Of a stretch of DNA of 64,000 nt, positions 33,889 to 42,444 are shown one piece after another. Origin of the DNA: JAIBBG01 sp040381475 (GTDB taxonomy: Bacteria > Bacteroidota > Bacteroidia > Flavobacteriales_D > Sanyastnellaceae); contig JBEIHH010000003.1 of the NCBI GenBank assembly GCA_040381475.1, positions 58,781-122,780 of the forward strand. Direction: 5' to 3'. How positions within the stretch are numbered: the first letter of the stretch is position 1; each line of letters starts with the position of its first letter. The position numbers and the translations under genes were made by a program. The notes under the pieces were generated by a model that was not told the DNA's origin, made no database searches, and saw nothing but the letters and a program-made list of their open reading frames with translations.

Positions 33889-36360
33889 ATGCACCAAGGT
33901 TTAAGTTCGGCTGAAGCACATGAGCGATTGCGAAAGCACGGTTATAACGAGCTTCATGCTGCTGCGCCAAAAAATATAGGTAGAATTGCTTTGGAGGTAA
34001 TTCGGGAACCTATGTTTTTACTTCTCATTTTTTGTGGATCACTTTACATGATCCTTGGTGATTATAAGGAGGGGATTATTTTAATGAGCACAATCATCAT
34101 TATTGTGTTCATCACTTTTATACAGTATCGTAAGACTGAAAGGGCACTTGAAGCCCTGCGAAACCTGGCAGCTCCAAGAGCTCTTGTCATAAGAGATGGC
34201 AAGGAGATCAGGATTCCCGGCAGGGAAGTGGTCCGTGGTGAATTGCTTGTGCTTCATGAAGGCGATCGCATTGCTGCAGATGGTATCGTATTAAAATCTG
34301 TTAATCTTACAGTGGATGAATCACTGCTGACTGGCGAATCAGTGGCGGTCAGAAAAAACGCATCTTCGCAGAATAACGAAGTTTTCAGTGGAACCCTGGT
34401 TGTACAGGGTAAGGCTTTCGTAGAGGTTGCCAAGACTGGTCAGGAAACGAGGTTTGGTCAGATTGGCAAATCACTGGAAGAAATCTCTGAGGATGAAACA
34501 CGCCTGCAGCGTGAAATGAAGAAGCTCATCAGAACTTTGTTCATCGTAGGTATTTTATTCAGCATGACGGTGGTGCTGGTATTTTATTTAACGCGGGGTG
34601 AATTCATTCAGGCATTGCTTAATGGACTGGCGGCGTCAATGGCCATTTTGCCTGAGGAATTTCCAGTTGTCATGACTGTGTTTCTGGCATTGGGGGCGTG
34701 GAGACTTTCTAAGAATAATGTACTTACCAGAAGATCTTCAGCGATTGAAACGCTTGGTTCGGCTACGGTGCTTTGTACTGATAAAACCGGCACCATCACA
34801 AAAAACACTATGAGTGTGAGTGGTGTAATGGTAAATGGCAAGCTCTTCTCCGGTGATGAGTTGCGGTCTGATCATCAAGATGTCATACACCTACTGATAT
34901 CGGCGAGTCTGGCTTCGCATGCCGACAGCATCGAACCTATGGAGAAAGCGATAAGGAACGTTGCTCAATCTACATTGAAGGAAGCACCAATTTTTGAATT
35001 CGTCAAAGAGTATCCTCTGTCCAATGAGCTGATGGCTATGACCATGGTATACAAAACAAAGGACAATACCCACGTGGCATATGCCAAAGGAGCACCGGAG
35101 GATATAGGAAGGCTTTGCCATCTGGATGACCCGCAGATGAGGTCATTGCTTGCAGATGTAAAAGGGCTGGCGGATGCGGGATATCGTGTGCTCGGTGTTG
35201 CTCAAAGTAATATTGCGGAGGATAAATTTCCTCAGAATCAAATCAATTTTCAACACCAGTTTGTAGGGCTGCTTGCATTGGAAGATCCGATCCGGGAAGA
35301 AGTTCCTGATGCTATTTTACAATGCAGAGATGCCGGCATCAGGGTAATCATGATTACAGGAGATTATCCGGCTACTGCCAAAGCTATTGGAGCTAAAATT
35401 GGAATGGATCCTGCCTCAGAACTCATAACAGGAACTGAACTGGATATGATTTCTGATGAGGAATTGAAAGAAAGAATTGGTCGTGTGAACATCTTTGCGC
35501 GCGTTTTCCCAAGACAGAAATTGCGTATTGTGAAAGCGCTCAAAGAAAATGGCGAAGTGGTAGCCATGACCGGTGATGGTGTAAATGATGCTCCGGCACT
35601 AAAGGCGGCGCATATCGGGATTTCAATGGGTGCTAAAGGAACAGATGTTGCACGGGAAGCGTCTAGTTTGGTTTTACTGGATGACAATTTTGCTTCTATT
35701 GTTGCTGCAATACGCTCCGGACGCAGGATTTTCGATAACCTGCAAAAGGCAATGTCGTATATCATGGCAATACACATTCCGATCATTGGTCTGACTATGA
35801 TCCCGGCTTTTTTAAGCGAGATGACATTGATTCTTTTTCCTATTCATATTGTGTTTATGGAATTGATTATCGATCCTGTATGCTCGGTGGCATTCGAAGC
35901 TGAGCAGGAGGAACGCGGCATTATGAAAAGAAAACCAAGGAACCCGGATGAAATGTTTTTTGGTGCAAAAAAAATATTTACAAGCGTGGTGAAAGGACTT
36001 TTACTCTTAGTGATGGTGCTGATAGTATATGCCCTTTCAGTTCGGGAAGGACATACTGACGGGGAAGTCAGGGCCATTGCGTTTTCTGCATTGATTATCG
36101 GCAACGTTTTTCTTATTCTGACGGAACTTTCCAGGACAAGGAGTGGATTTTCCGTAATTCTCGAAAAAAATTATTTTACAATTGGAATTATTTCGTTGGC
36201 TTTAATCATTCTGGTGCTCGTTATATATATCCCTTCACTCAACTACATATTCAGTTTTTCGTTTCCTGGATTTTCCCATTTTATCCCCTCACTTGCCGGC
36301 GCTTTAATGCTGATGATCATCCTGGAAGCCAATAAATGGTACGAGAGGAGAAATTCTTGA
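33889..36360 (+). CDS. P-type (P2-like) cation-transporting ATPase
   Basis: An 823-residue ion pump. N-terminal actuator part with LLTGESVAV, membrane helices around residues 45-85 and 215-275, the phosphorylation site Asp298 in CTDKTGTIT, nucleotide-binding region with YAKGAPEDIG, hinge TGDGVNDAPALK, and a C-terminal bundle of six helices. The ion-binding helix M4 has PEEFP in place of PEGLP (SERCA/PMR1-type) or PEGL-like variants, so calcium specificity cannot be assumed. The short N-terminus has no heavy-metal CxxC domain, which excludes P1B. It is next to corA (convergent) and close to a ZIP transporter and metal regulator, so a divalent cation role is plausible. Confidence 0.9.
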   Translation: MHQGLSSAEAHERLRKHGYNELHAAAPKNIGRIALEVIREPMFLLLIFCGSLYMILGDYKEGIILMSTIIIIVFITFIQYRKTERALEALRNLAAPRALVIRDGKEIRIPGREVVRGELLVLHEGDRIAADGIVLKSVNLTVDESLLTGESVAVRKNASSQNNEVFSGTLVVQGKAFVEVAKTGQETRFGQIGKSLEEISEDETRLQREMKKLIRTLFIVGILFSMTVVLVFYLTRGEFIQALLNGLAASMAILPEEFPVVMTVFLALGAWRLSKNNVLTRRSSAIETLGSATVLCTDKTGTITKNTMSVSGVMVNGKLFSGDELRSDHQDVIHLLISASLASHADSIEPMEKAIRNVAQSTLKEAPIFEFVKEYPLSNELMAMTMVYKTKDNTHVAYAKGAPEDIGRLCHLDDPQMRSLLADVKGLADAGYRVLGVAQSNIAEDKFPQNQINFQHQFVGLLALEDPIREEVPDAILQCRDAGIRVIMITGDYPATAKAIGAKIGMDPASELITGTELDMISDEELKERIGRVNIFARVFPRQKLRIVKALKENGEVVAMTGDGVNDAPALKAAHIGISMGAKGTDVAREASSLVLLDDNFASIVAAIRSGRRIFDNLQKAMSYIMAIHIPIIGLTMIPAFLSEMTLILFPIHIVFMELIIDPVCSVAFEAEQEERGIMKRKPRNPDEMFFGAKKIFTSVVKGLLLLVMVLIVYALSVREGHTDGEVRAIAFSALIIGNVFLILTELSRTRSGFSVILEKNYFTIGIISLALIILVLVIYIPSLNYIFSFSFPGFSHFIPSLAGALMLMIILEANKWYERRNS

Positions 36361-36452
36361 ATTGACCTGACACATTTTTAAGTCCGGTATTCTTAGTCTT
36401 TATTCCTCTTGACCCCGAACTGAATTGTATACAGAATTGGACTTATCTTTGG

Positions 36453-37511
36453 TTATAACCAGCGTTTTTTTCTGAAATATAGCAGCATTAGACCTACAAG
36501 AATAGCCATGCCTCCGAGTACTATGAAATAGCCGTTTTCTGTCTTCGTTTCCGGCATGTTTTCAAAATTCATTCCGTAGACTCCAACAATGAAAGTCAGT
36601 GGAACGAAAATCGTTGTTATAATCGTCAGAACTTTAATTACCTGATTCATTTTCATCCCGAGATTGCTGTGATAAAGGTCCAGCAGGTTTACAATCATTT
36701 CCCGGTACATTGCCAGATTTTCAGATTCAAAGATGAGATGGTCATGTAAGTCGCGGTAGTACTTTCCAAGTTCATCATCGAGCTCTCTGGTCATCGTATT
36801 GATAGCTTCTTTTAACGGATCAATGCTTTTCTTAAAGTCGAGTAGTTCTTTTCTCAGACCCAAAATTCTATGTAAAGTAAACTCACTCGGTTTTCTTAAC
36901 ACCAATTCTTCAAGAGACTCAATTTGAGAGGCGAGTTGCTCGCTGACCGTGATGTAATTATCAATCACATTGTCGAGGATAAGGTAGGCCAGATAGTAAG
37001 CATCCTTTGAACGCACTTTACCTTTTGAAGTTCTGATTCGCTCACGTATTGGTCCAAAAAAATCACCCTCACTTTCTTGAAACATGAGAAGGTAATTGTT
37101 GCCGATGACAAGTGAGAGTTGTTCAACACTCAGATTTTTCCTTTTGTTATCCAACTCCAGCATTTTCAGCGTAACGAAGGTGTAGTCATCAAAGAACTCA
37201 ACTTTTGGACGACTTGTTGAATTCATAATGTCCTCTAAAACCAACGTATGAATATTGAATTTCTTGCCAATATTGGCCACAATGTCACTGTTATGAATAC
37301 CATCAATATCTATCCAGGATGTGCTTGCACTGGTCGAAAATTGGTCACAATCGTTGATATTGTGAATTACAGATTCCTTCAGCTCAGCATGGTTGTAATC
37401 CATCACTTTTATTTGAACTTCGGAATTTCTTTTGTCGCCGATATGTACCAACATATCGGGACCTAACCCCGCTTTAATATTTCTGGGAATTTCATTAGAT
37501 GTTGGCACCAT
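36453..37511 (-). CDS. corA: CorA family magnesium/cobalt transporter
   Basis: A 352-residue pentameric channel. Large cytoplasmic N-terminal domain with long helices (ITVSEQLASQIESLEELVLRK), then two C-terminal transmembrane helices flanking the signature YGMNFENMPE. The end, RKKRWL, is the usual basic C-terminus. Length matches the Thermotoga-type CorA. It mediates Mg2+ uptake down the membrane potential, gated by intracellular Mg2+. A -7 box lies 7 nt before the ATG. Convergent with the P-type ATPase gene; no terminator hairpin is seen in the 92-nt gap. Confidence 0.94.
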   Translation of the reverse strand: MVPTSNEIPRNIKAGLGPDMLVHIGDKRNSEVQIKVMDYNHAELKESVIHNINDCDQFSTSASTSWIDIDGIHNSDIVANIGKKFNIHTLVLEDIMNSTSRPKVEFFDDYTFVTLKMLELDNKRKNLSVEQLSLVIGNNYLLMFQESEGDFFGPIRERIRTSKGKVRSKDAYYLAYLILDNVIDNYITVSEQLASQIESLEELVLRKPSEFTLHRILGLRKELLDFKKSIDPLKEAINTMTRELDDELGKYYRDLHDHLIFESENLAMYREMIVNLLDLYHSNLGMKMNQVIKVLTIITTIFVPLTFIVGVYGMNFENMPETKTENGYFIVLGGMAILVGLMLLYFRKKRWL

Positions 37512-37518
37512 GATATGG

Positions 37519-37526
37519 CGAAGTTA
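37519..37526 (-). promoter_or_regulatory. -7 promoter box of corA
   Basis: Minus strand TAACTTCG, one base from TAnnTTTG, ending 7 nt before the ATG at 37511. No -33 partner recognised. Confidence 0.35.
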
Positions 37527-37655
37527 GTGGATCATTTCGTCTTCCCGGATGATAGCGAAATTGGCCTTCAACAGGCTGACATTGAAAAGACGAATTAGGC
37601 TTTCTCTGGAATGACGGCCTTCAATTCCATATTGCGTTCAATAATAAATCAATCA

Positions 37656-39023
37656 ATGCGCGTTCATTTAACAGCTATTGGTGGCAGTGCCATGCATAAC
37701 ATGGCCATTGCACTTCATCAGAAAGGAATCGTTGTCAGCGGAAGTGACGATGAAATTTTTGAGCCCAGCAGATCCAGGCTGAAAAGGCTCGGGCTATTGC
37801 CTGAACAGGAAGGTTGGTTCCCTGAGAAAATTTCAACGGAACTCGATGCTGTCATAATTGGCATGCATGCAAGGAAAGACAATCCTGAATTGCACCGTGC
37901 CCTTGAGTTGGGAATTAAGGTCTTTTCGTACCCAGAATATGTCTATGAACAAACGAAGAACAAGATCAGGGTTGTCATTGGAGGCAGCCACGGCAAAACC
38001 ACTACAACTGCCATGATATTGCATGTGCTCAGCAATTGTGGTGTTGAAAGTGATTACATGGTGGGTGCGCAGTTGGATGGCTTTGATTGCATGGTGCGAT
38101 TTTCGGAAACATCAAAAGTGGCAGTGATTGAAGGAGATGAATATTTGTCGTCACCAACTGATTTGAGGCCAAAGTTCCATTTGTATAATCCGAATATTGC
38201 ATTACTGACAGGCATAGCCTGGGACCATATCAATGTGTTTCCGACCTTTGAAAACTACGTAGAACAATTCTCAATTTTCCTGGATAAAATTGTTGAAGGT
38301 GGTGTTTTGATTTATTGTAATCTTGACGAAACCGTGAAAGAATTGTCAGAAAACCACAAAGGAAATTTCAGAAAAATCCCATATGAAATTCATCCTCATG
38401 TTGTCAACGATGGCGTCACTTCACTTTTAACTGATGACGGTATTGTTCCCCTTAAAATATTTGGGGATCACAACTTGCAGAACCTCATTGGTGCACTTCT
38501 GGTTTGCCGCCAATTGGGTATTGCTGACCAAAAATTTTATGGCGCTATCAGCACGTTCCGCGGTGCAGCGAGAAGACTTGAACCGGTTCGGGAAACATCG
38601 AATTCAGTCATTTATAAGGATTTTGCTCATTCACCATCAAAATTAAAAGCAACGACCAGCGCTTTCAAAAGACAGTTTCCTCAAAGGGAATTAATAGCGT
38701 GCATGGAACTTCATACTTTTTCCAGTTTGAACGCAGAGTTTCTGAAAGAATACAAGGATTCCATGTCACTTGCTGATAAGGCTTTTGTCTATTTCAATCC
38801 GCACACGATTCAGCATAAAAAACTTGCACAGATTTCCCGGGAGCAGGTTAAAGATGCTTTTGCGACGGATAATGTTACTGTGTTTACCAATTCTCAGGAA
38901 TTGGTGGAAGAGTTGAAGAGCTTGAATTGGATCGATAGAAATTTGTTACTGATGACATCCGGTAATTTCGACGGTATCGATTTTAACCGGCTTGCGGACG
39001 AACTTATTGGCGCAGAGGCTTAA
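37656..39023 (+). CDS. mpl: murein peptide ligase Mpl
   Basis: A 455-residue Mur ligase of the Mpl type, which reattaches the tripeptide L-Ala-gamma-D-Glu-meso-Dap to UDP-MurNAc during peptidoglycan recycling. N-terminal Rossmann domain starts MRVHLTAIGGSAMHNMA; ATP site GGSHGKTTTTAMIL (about 110-120); central motif VIEGDEYLSSPTDLRPKF; C-terminal Mur domain with DFAHSPSKLKATT. MurC would read GIGGxGMS at the N-terminus, which separates the two. I chose the ATG at 37656 because the fold begins there; the frame runs on to 37611. Its TAA stop shares the tetramer TTAA with the convergent ZIP gene. Confidence 0.9.
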   Translation: MRVHLTAIGGSAMHNMAIALHQKGIVVSGSDDEIFEPSRSRLKRLGLLPEQEGWFPEKISTELDAVIIGMHARKDNPELHRALELGIKVFSYPEYVYEQTKNKIRVVIGGSHGKTTTTAMILHVLSNCGVESDYMVGAQLDGFDCMVRFSETSKVAVIEGDEYLSSPTDLRPKFHLYNPNIALLTGIAWDHINVFPTFENYVEQFSIFLDKIVEGGVLIYCNLDETVKELSENHKGNFRKIPYEIHPHVVNDGVTSLLTDDGIVPLKIFGDHNLQNLIGALLVCRQLGIADQKFYGAISTFRGAARRLEPVRETSNSVIYKDFAHSPSKLKATTSAFKRQFPQRELIACMELHTFSSLNAEFLKEYKDSMSLADKAFVYFNPHTIQHKKLAQISREQVKDAFATDNVTVFTNSQELVEELKSLNWIDRNLLLMTSGNFDGIDFNRLADELIGAEA

Positions 39024-39844
39024 CCAAGTCCGACATCCAGCATCATCATCACAAGAAATCCACCAATAAAGCCAAGTGTGGCAACATCTGTGTATTTGTC
39101 TTGTTGTGTTTCAGGTACTACTTCCTCTATGACTACATAGATCATTGCGCCGGCGGCGAATGCAAGAGCGTAAGGGAGAATCGGCTGCATCTGCATTACG
39201 GCAAGAGCACCTATTACGCCTGCAATTGGCTCGACAATAGCTGACAACTGTCCATACCAGAAACTTTTGAATCTCGAAAGTCCGTGCCGGCGAAGAGGCA
39301 TGGATACAGCGACTCCTTCAGGGAAGTTTTGTAACCCAATGCCAATAGCAAGAGCAACTGCTCCACTGATGGTTGCTTCAGGTATACCAGCCGCTACGCC
39401 ACCAAACAAAACTCCTACTGCAAGGCCCTCCGGAATATTGTGAAGTGTAATGGCCAGAACTAATAACATAGTGCTATGCCATTTGGTTTGAACACCTTCG
39501 GCTTTGTCGGAAGGAAAGTTGATATGCAGGTGAGGTAGAAGTTTGTCAAGGCCAAAAAGAAATAAGGCTCCAACTCCAAAACCAACCGCAGCAGGCACAG
39601 CTTTCATGAAACCTTCTCCCGGACTCATTTCAATGGCAGGCGCAAGCAACGACCAAAAGCTGGCAGCAATCATTACTCCTCCCGTAAAACCAAGCATACC
39701 ATCAAGCACGGCACGACTCATGGTTTTAAAAAAGAATACCAAACCCGCGCCGCAGGCTGTAACGAACCAGGTGAAAGTCGTAGCTATCAATGCACCAATG
39801 ACGGGATCGGTATTTTCAAAGAAGTTGAGTATGGATTCTTTCAT
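39020..39844 (-). CDS. ZIP family metal transporter
   Basis: A 274-residue membrane protein with about eight transmembrane helices. The metal-binding helices carry the ZIP motifs HNIPEGLAVGV (about residues 136-146) and QNFPEGVAVSMPL (about 172-184), and a further EE motif lies in VVIEEVVPE. ZIP proteins move Zn2+, Mn2+ or Fe2+ into the cytoplasm. Its ATG overlaps the stop of the DtxR/MntR-type regulator gene by 4 nt, so the two are co-translated and the regulator very likely controls it. The GufA-like subfamily (short loop, HNxPEG/QNxPEG pair) fits. The metal is not determined by sequence; manganese or zinc are the obvious candidates. Confidence 0.92.
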   Translation of the reverse strand: MKESILNFFENTDPVIGALIATTFTWFVTACGAGLVFFFKTMSRAVLDGMLGFTGGVMIAASFWSLLAPAIEMSPGEGFMKAVPAAVGFGVGALFLFGLDKLLPHLHINFPSDKAEGVQTKWHSTMLLVLAITLHNIPEGLAVGVLFGGVAAGIPEATISGAVALAIGIGLQNFPEGVAVSMPLRRHGLSRFKSFWYGQLSAIVEPIAGVIGALAVMQMQPILPYALAFAAGAMIYVVIEEVVPETQQDKYTDVATLGFIGGFLVMMMLDVGLG

Positions 39845-40503
39845 GTCTTCATTTTTTCTGCTTGAATACTTGATGCTATTTTACTGCTCAGCAATATTGT
39901 TTTGGATTTGATTTTAACCTGAATTGAATTGTCGAAATCAAAGCACTTTTTGATAGTCAATTCAGCGCCCGGAACTGCATTGTATTTTTCCAGATAGACC
40001 AGCATTTCACTTGAACTATCATCCACTGAAGTGATGCGCACTTTATCACCAACCATGAAGGCATCCAGACGAATTGATTTAGGCCTTTTGGGAAGTCTGC
40101 CTATCGCATCAGGAATGGGATCACCGTGTGGATCAAATTGCGGATATTGTAGGTAAGATTCAAGACGGGAGATCATTTCAGCTGAGGTCACGTGTTCAAG
40201 TTGTTCGGCGAGGTCATGAACTTCATCCCATGCAAAACCTAACTTATCGCTCAGGAAGACTTCCCATATCCTATGCCGCCGGATAACTTCCAATGCAATT
40301 TTTTTACCACTCTCTGTTAATGTCACTCCCTGGTATTTTGTGTATGCTACCCAACCCTGTCGATCAAGTTTTTTGATCATGTCTGTCGCTGAAGAGGGCT
40401 TGGTTTGCAATTTCTCAGCAATTGCGTTGGTTGTCACAAAACCATCCTCTGTATTCGAAAGAGAGTAAATGGCTTTCAAATAATTATCTGTGGAAGTCGA
40501 CAT
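39841..40503 (-). CDS. DtxR/MntR family metal-dependent regulator
   Basis: A 220-residue repressor. N-terminal winged helix (about residues 5-65: TTNAIAEKLQTKPSSATDMIKKLDRQGWVAY), dimerisation and metal-binding domain (about 70-140: VIRRHRIWEVFLSDKLGFAWDEVHDLAEQLEHV, with the usual His/Glu ligands), and a C-terminal FeoA/SH3-like domain (about 150-215). The domain set is like IdeR/DtxR and longer manganese regulators. It is translated together with the ZIP gene. A 16-bp palindrome of the family's operator type lies 40 nt upstream of its ATG, so autoregulation is likely. Whether it senses Mn2+ or Fe2+ cannot be settled by eye. Confidence 0.92.
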   Translation of the reverse strand: MSTSTDNYLKAIYSLSNTEDGFVTTNAIAEKLQTKPSSATDMIKKLDRQGWVAYTKYQGVTLTESGKKIALEVIRRHRIWEVFLSDKLGFAWDEVHDLAEQLEHVTSAEMISRLESYLQYPQFDPHGDPIPDAIGRLPKRPKSIRLDAFMVGDKVRITSVDDSSSEMLVYLEKYNAVPGAELTIKKCFDFDNSIQVKIKSKTILLSSKIASSIQAEKMKT

Positions 40504-40507
40504 AACG

Positions 40508-40538
40508 CGAATTTACATGAATTTGTGGGTGTATAAAA
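40508..40538 (-). promoter_or_regulatory. promoter of the metal regulator-ZIP operon
   Basis: Minus strand: TTTT (40535-40538), 19-nt spacer, TAAATTCG (40508-40515). The -7 box ends 4 nt before the ATG at 40503, so the mRNA is predicted to be leaderless or nearly so. The operator palindrome at 40544 lies immediately upstream. Confidence 0.5.
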
Positions 40539-40543
40539 ATAAA

Positions 40544-40559
40544 TTTAGATATGTCTAAA
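40544..40559. promoter_or_regulatory. MntR/DtxR-type operator palindrome
   Basis: TTTAGATATGTCTAAA: 6-bp arms TTTAGA/TCTAAA around a 4-nt centre, located between the regulator gene and the divergent sixA gene. Form and position fit a DtxR/MntR-family operator. It ends 5 nt before the sixA -7 box and starts 5 nt beyond the regulator's -33 element, so a bound repressor could block both promoters. Confidence 0.65.
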
Positions 40560-40564
40560 AATAC

Positions 40565-40572
40565 TACTTTTG
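40565..40572 (+). promoter_or_regulatory. -7 promoter box of sixA
   Basis: TACTTTTG is an exact TAnnTTTG match ending 4 nt before the ATG at 40577, again predicting a leaderless mRNA. The expected -33 position overlaps the operator's left edge and is not TTTG. Confidence 0.5.
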
Positions 40573-40576
40573 AATT

Positions 40577-41074
40577 ATGAAAGACCTTTTTCTTGTTCGT
40601 CATGCCAAATCGGATTGGAGCATACCCGGACAATTGGATTTTGACAGGGGACTAAATTCAAGAGGAAAGAAGAACGCACCAATGATGGCGGGGATATTTC
40701 TGAAGGAATGGTCAGGCGTTGATATGCTGGTTTCAAGTCCCGCGAAAAGAGCACTGACCACAGCCTCAATTTTTGCCGAAGCTTTTTCTATTCCGCTAAA
40801 AGCAATAGTTCAAAAACGGGAAATCTATGAGGCCGATTGCATGGCACTTTTGAAAGTGCTTGAAAAATTGCCTGACAAGGCGAATCGCGTGATGATGTTT
40901 GGACATAATCCGGGTTTTTCTTTGTTCAATGGCTATCTTACCGGTGAACAGCGTGATCTTCCGACCTGCGCAATAGCTGGTATCAGATTCGGGTGTGATA
41001 GCTGGTCTGAGGTGAGCGCTAAGTCTGGCACTTGGATTTATTTTGATTATCCCAAAAGACATGTTTCGGAATAA
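40577..41074 (+). CDS. sixA: SixA-like histidine phosphatase
   Basis: A 165-residue protein of the histidine phosphatase superfamily. The catalytic RHG-type motif is at the N-terminus, LFLVRHAKSDWS (Arg8, His9), with a second basic site in MLVSSPAKRALTTA and the distal histidine in MMFGHNPGFS. SixA in E. coli removes phosphate from phosphohistidine on HPt domains or PTS proteins; the short single-domain form here fits SixA more than phosphoglycerate mutases. It diverges from the metal regulator with a shared operator between them, so it may be metal-regulated, which would be unusual for this family. Confidence 0.85.
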   Translation: MKDLFLVRHAKSDWSIPGQLDFDRGLNSRGKKNAPMMAGIFLKEWSGVDMLVSSPAKRALTTASIFAEAFSIPLKAIVQKREIYEADCMALLKVLEKLPDKANRVMMFGHNPGFSLFNGYLTGEQRDLPTCAIAGIRFGCDSWSEVSAKSGTWIYFDYPKRHVSE

Positions 41075-41177
41075 ACAGCTTTGTAGTGTATTAAATCAAT
41101 TGGCGTCATAAGGCTTTCCGGATGTATGAATGGGATGGTGTATCTTGCCAACTTCACTTTGTAATACGCGCTGACTT

Positions 41178-42287
41178 ATGTTCAATAAGCTATCTCAGAA
41201 TTGGAAGATTATCTTCGGAATTGTAGCGGCAATTATCCTCATCCTGTTGATCTGGTTTTTTAGAACCATTATTGCATATGTCATTGTCGCTGTGGTTATT
41301 GCATTTATTTGTGAGCCGTTGTCAGATCTTCTGAAGCGAATCAGGATTAAACGTTTCTATTTCCCCGCCTGGTTCAGAGCCATCTTCGCGTTATCTGTGT
41401 TTGTTTCATTCTTCCTTCTTCTTGTGTTTATTTTTTCTCCGCTTGTACGAGATGAAATTGAGATTGTCTCCAATATCGATGCTCAATCCGTTGCAGACAG
41501 GATTAGTGAAGAATTGATCAATGAGCAATCGACAATATCCGGTTATTTTGATGGGCAGCGATTGACCGAGTACTTCGTGAGCGGTATGCAGAGTCTTCTG
41601 AATCCTCAAAACCTGGAGGGAATGTTTAACAATGTTTTCGGGTTTGTTGGAAGCTTAGTTGTAGGCCTGTTCTCTACGTTTTTTATTGCATTTTTCTTTC
41701 TCAAGGATGGATATCTCTTTGCCCGTATTGTTTTCACTATTACGCCAAATAACCAAACGTCAAAAATTAAGTCTATCATGGAACATACCCATGCTTTGTT
41801 GAGAAGATATTTTCTTGGTGTGGTGTTTCAAAGCTTCATCATGGCACTGATGGTGGGATTGTCTTTGTCACTTCTTGGGGTGAAAAATGCAATTCTGATT
41901 GGTTTGTTCGCTGGCCTGGTCAATGTTATACCATATCTCGGACCTTTGCTGGGTGCTTTTTTGGGTGTATTTATTGCTCTGACTACATCGCTGCATCTGG
42001 ATTTCGGGACGGCAATTCTTCCTCTTATGATAAAGGTTTGCGTGGTGTTTGGATGCGCCCAAATGATTGATGGCTTTATTGTTCAGCCATTGGTACTCGG
42101 AAATAGTGTTAAAGCTCACCCGCTGGAGATTTTTGTTGTCATTTTGATGGCCGGAACGATTGGAGGAATCATCGGTATGGTACTGGCAATTCCGGTTTAT
42201 ACTATATTACGGGTTGTAGCACGTGAATTTCTTTCTGAATACAAGGTGGTTGATTCCCTCACCCGGGACCTGACAGAGGAGAAATAA
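41178..42287 (+). CDS. AI-2E family permease
   Basis: A 369-residue membrane protein with about seven to eight transmembrane helices: three near the N-terminus (WKIIFGIVAAIILILLIWFF; IIAYVIVAVVIAFICEP; FALSVFVSFFLLLVFIF), a soluble segment (about 95-155), and the conserved C-terminal helices (NVIPYLGPLLGAFLGVFIA, with FIVQPLVLGNSVKAHPLEIF). The last motif is diagnostic of the AI-2E (UPF0118/PerM/TqsA) family. Members have been linked to autoinducer export or Na+/H+ exchange; substrate unknown here. A gap of 103 nt separates it from sixA and 157 nt from pyrG. Confidence 0.9.
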   Translation: MFNKLSQNWKIIFGIVAAIILILLIWFFRTIIAYVIVAVVIAFICEPLSDLLKRIRIKRFYFPAWFRAIFALSVFVSFFLLLVFIFSPLVRDEIEIVSNIDAQSVADRISEELINEQSTISGYFDGQRLTEYFVSGMQSLLNPQNLEGMFNNVFGFVGSLVVGLFSTFFIAFFFLKDGYLFARIVFTITPNNQTSKIKSIMEHTHALLRRYFLGVVFQSFIMALMVGLSLSLLGVKNAILIGLFAGLVNVIPYLGPLLGAFLGVFIALTTSLHLDFGTAILPLMIKVCVVFGCAQMIDGFIVQPLVLGNSVKAHPLEIFVVILMAGTIGGIIGMVLAIPVYTILRVVAREFLSEYKVVDSLTRDLTEEK

Positions 42288-42396
42288 GCCCAGATAAATT
42301 GTGCAGGTCGTTATGGAAACGCACGACAGAACAGGGTTTTGGCGCATTCTGGAAAAGTGTTATCAATTCTTTGTCGCTCGCCAAGTCTAATTCATC

Positions 42397-42404
42397 TACT
42401 TTTG
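42397..42404 (+). promoter_or_regulatory. -7 promoter box of pyrG
   Basis: TACTTTTG matches TAnnTTTG exactly, 40 nt before the ATG at 42445. A TTTG lies at 42370-42373, but with a 23-nt spacer, longer than the usual 19. Confidence 0.4.
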
Positions 42405-42444
42405 TATCCCGTAATATCACAATAGATTTTACAGTGATACGGGT

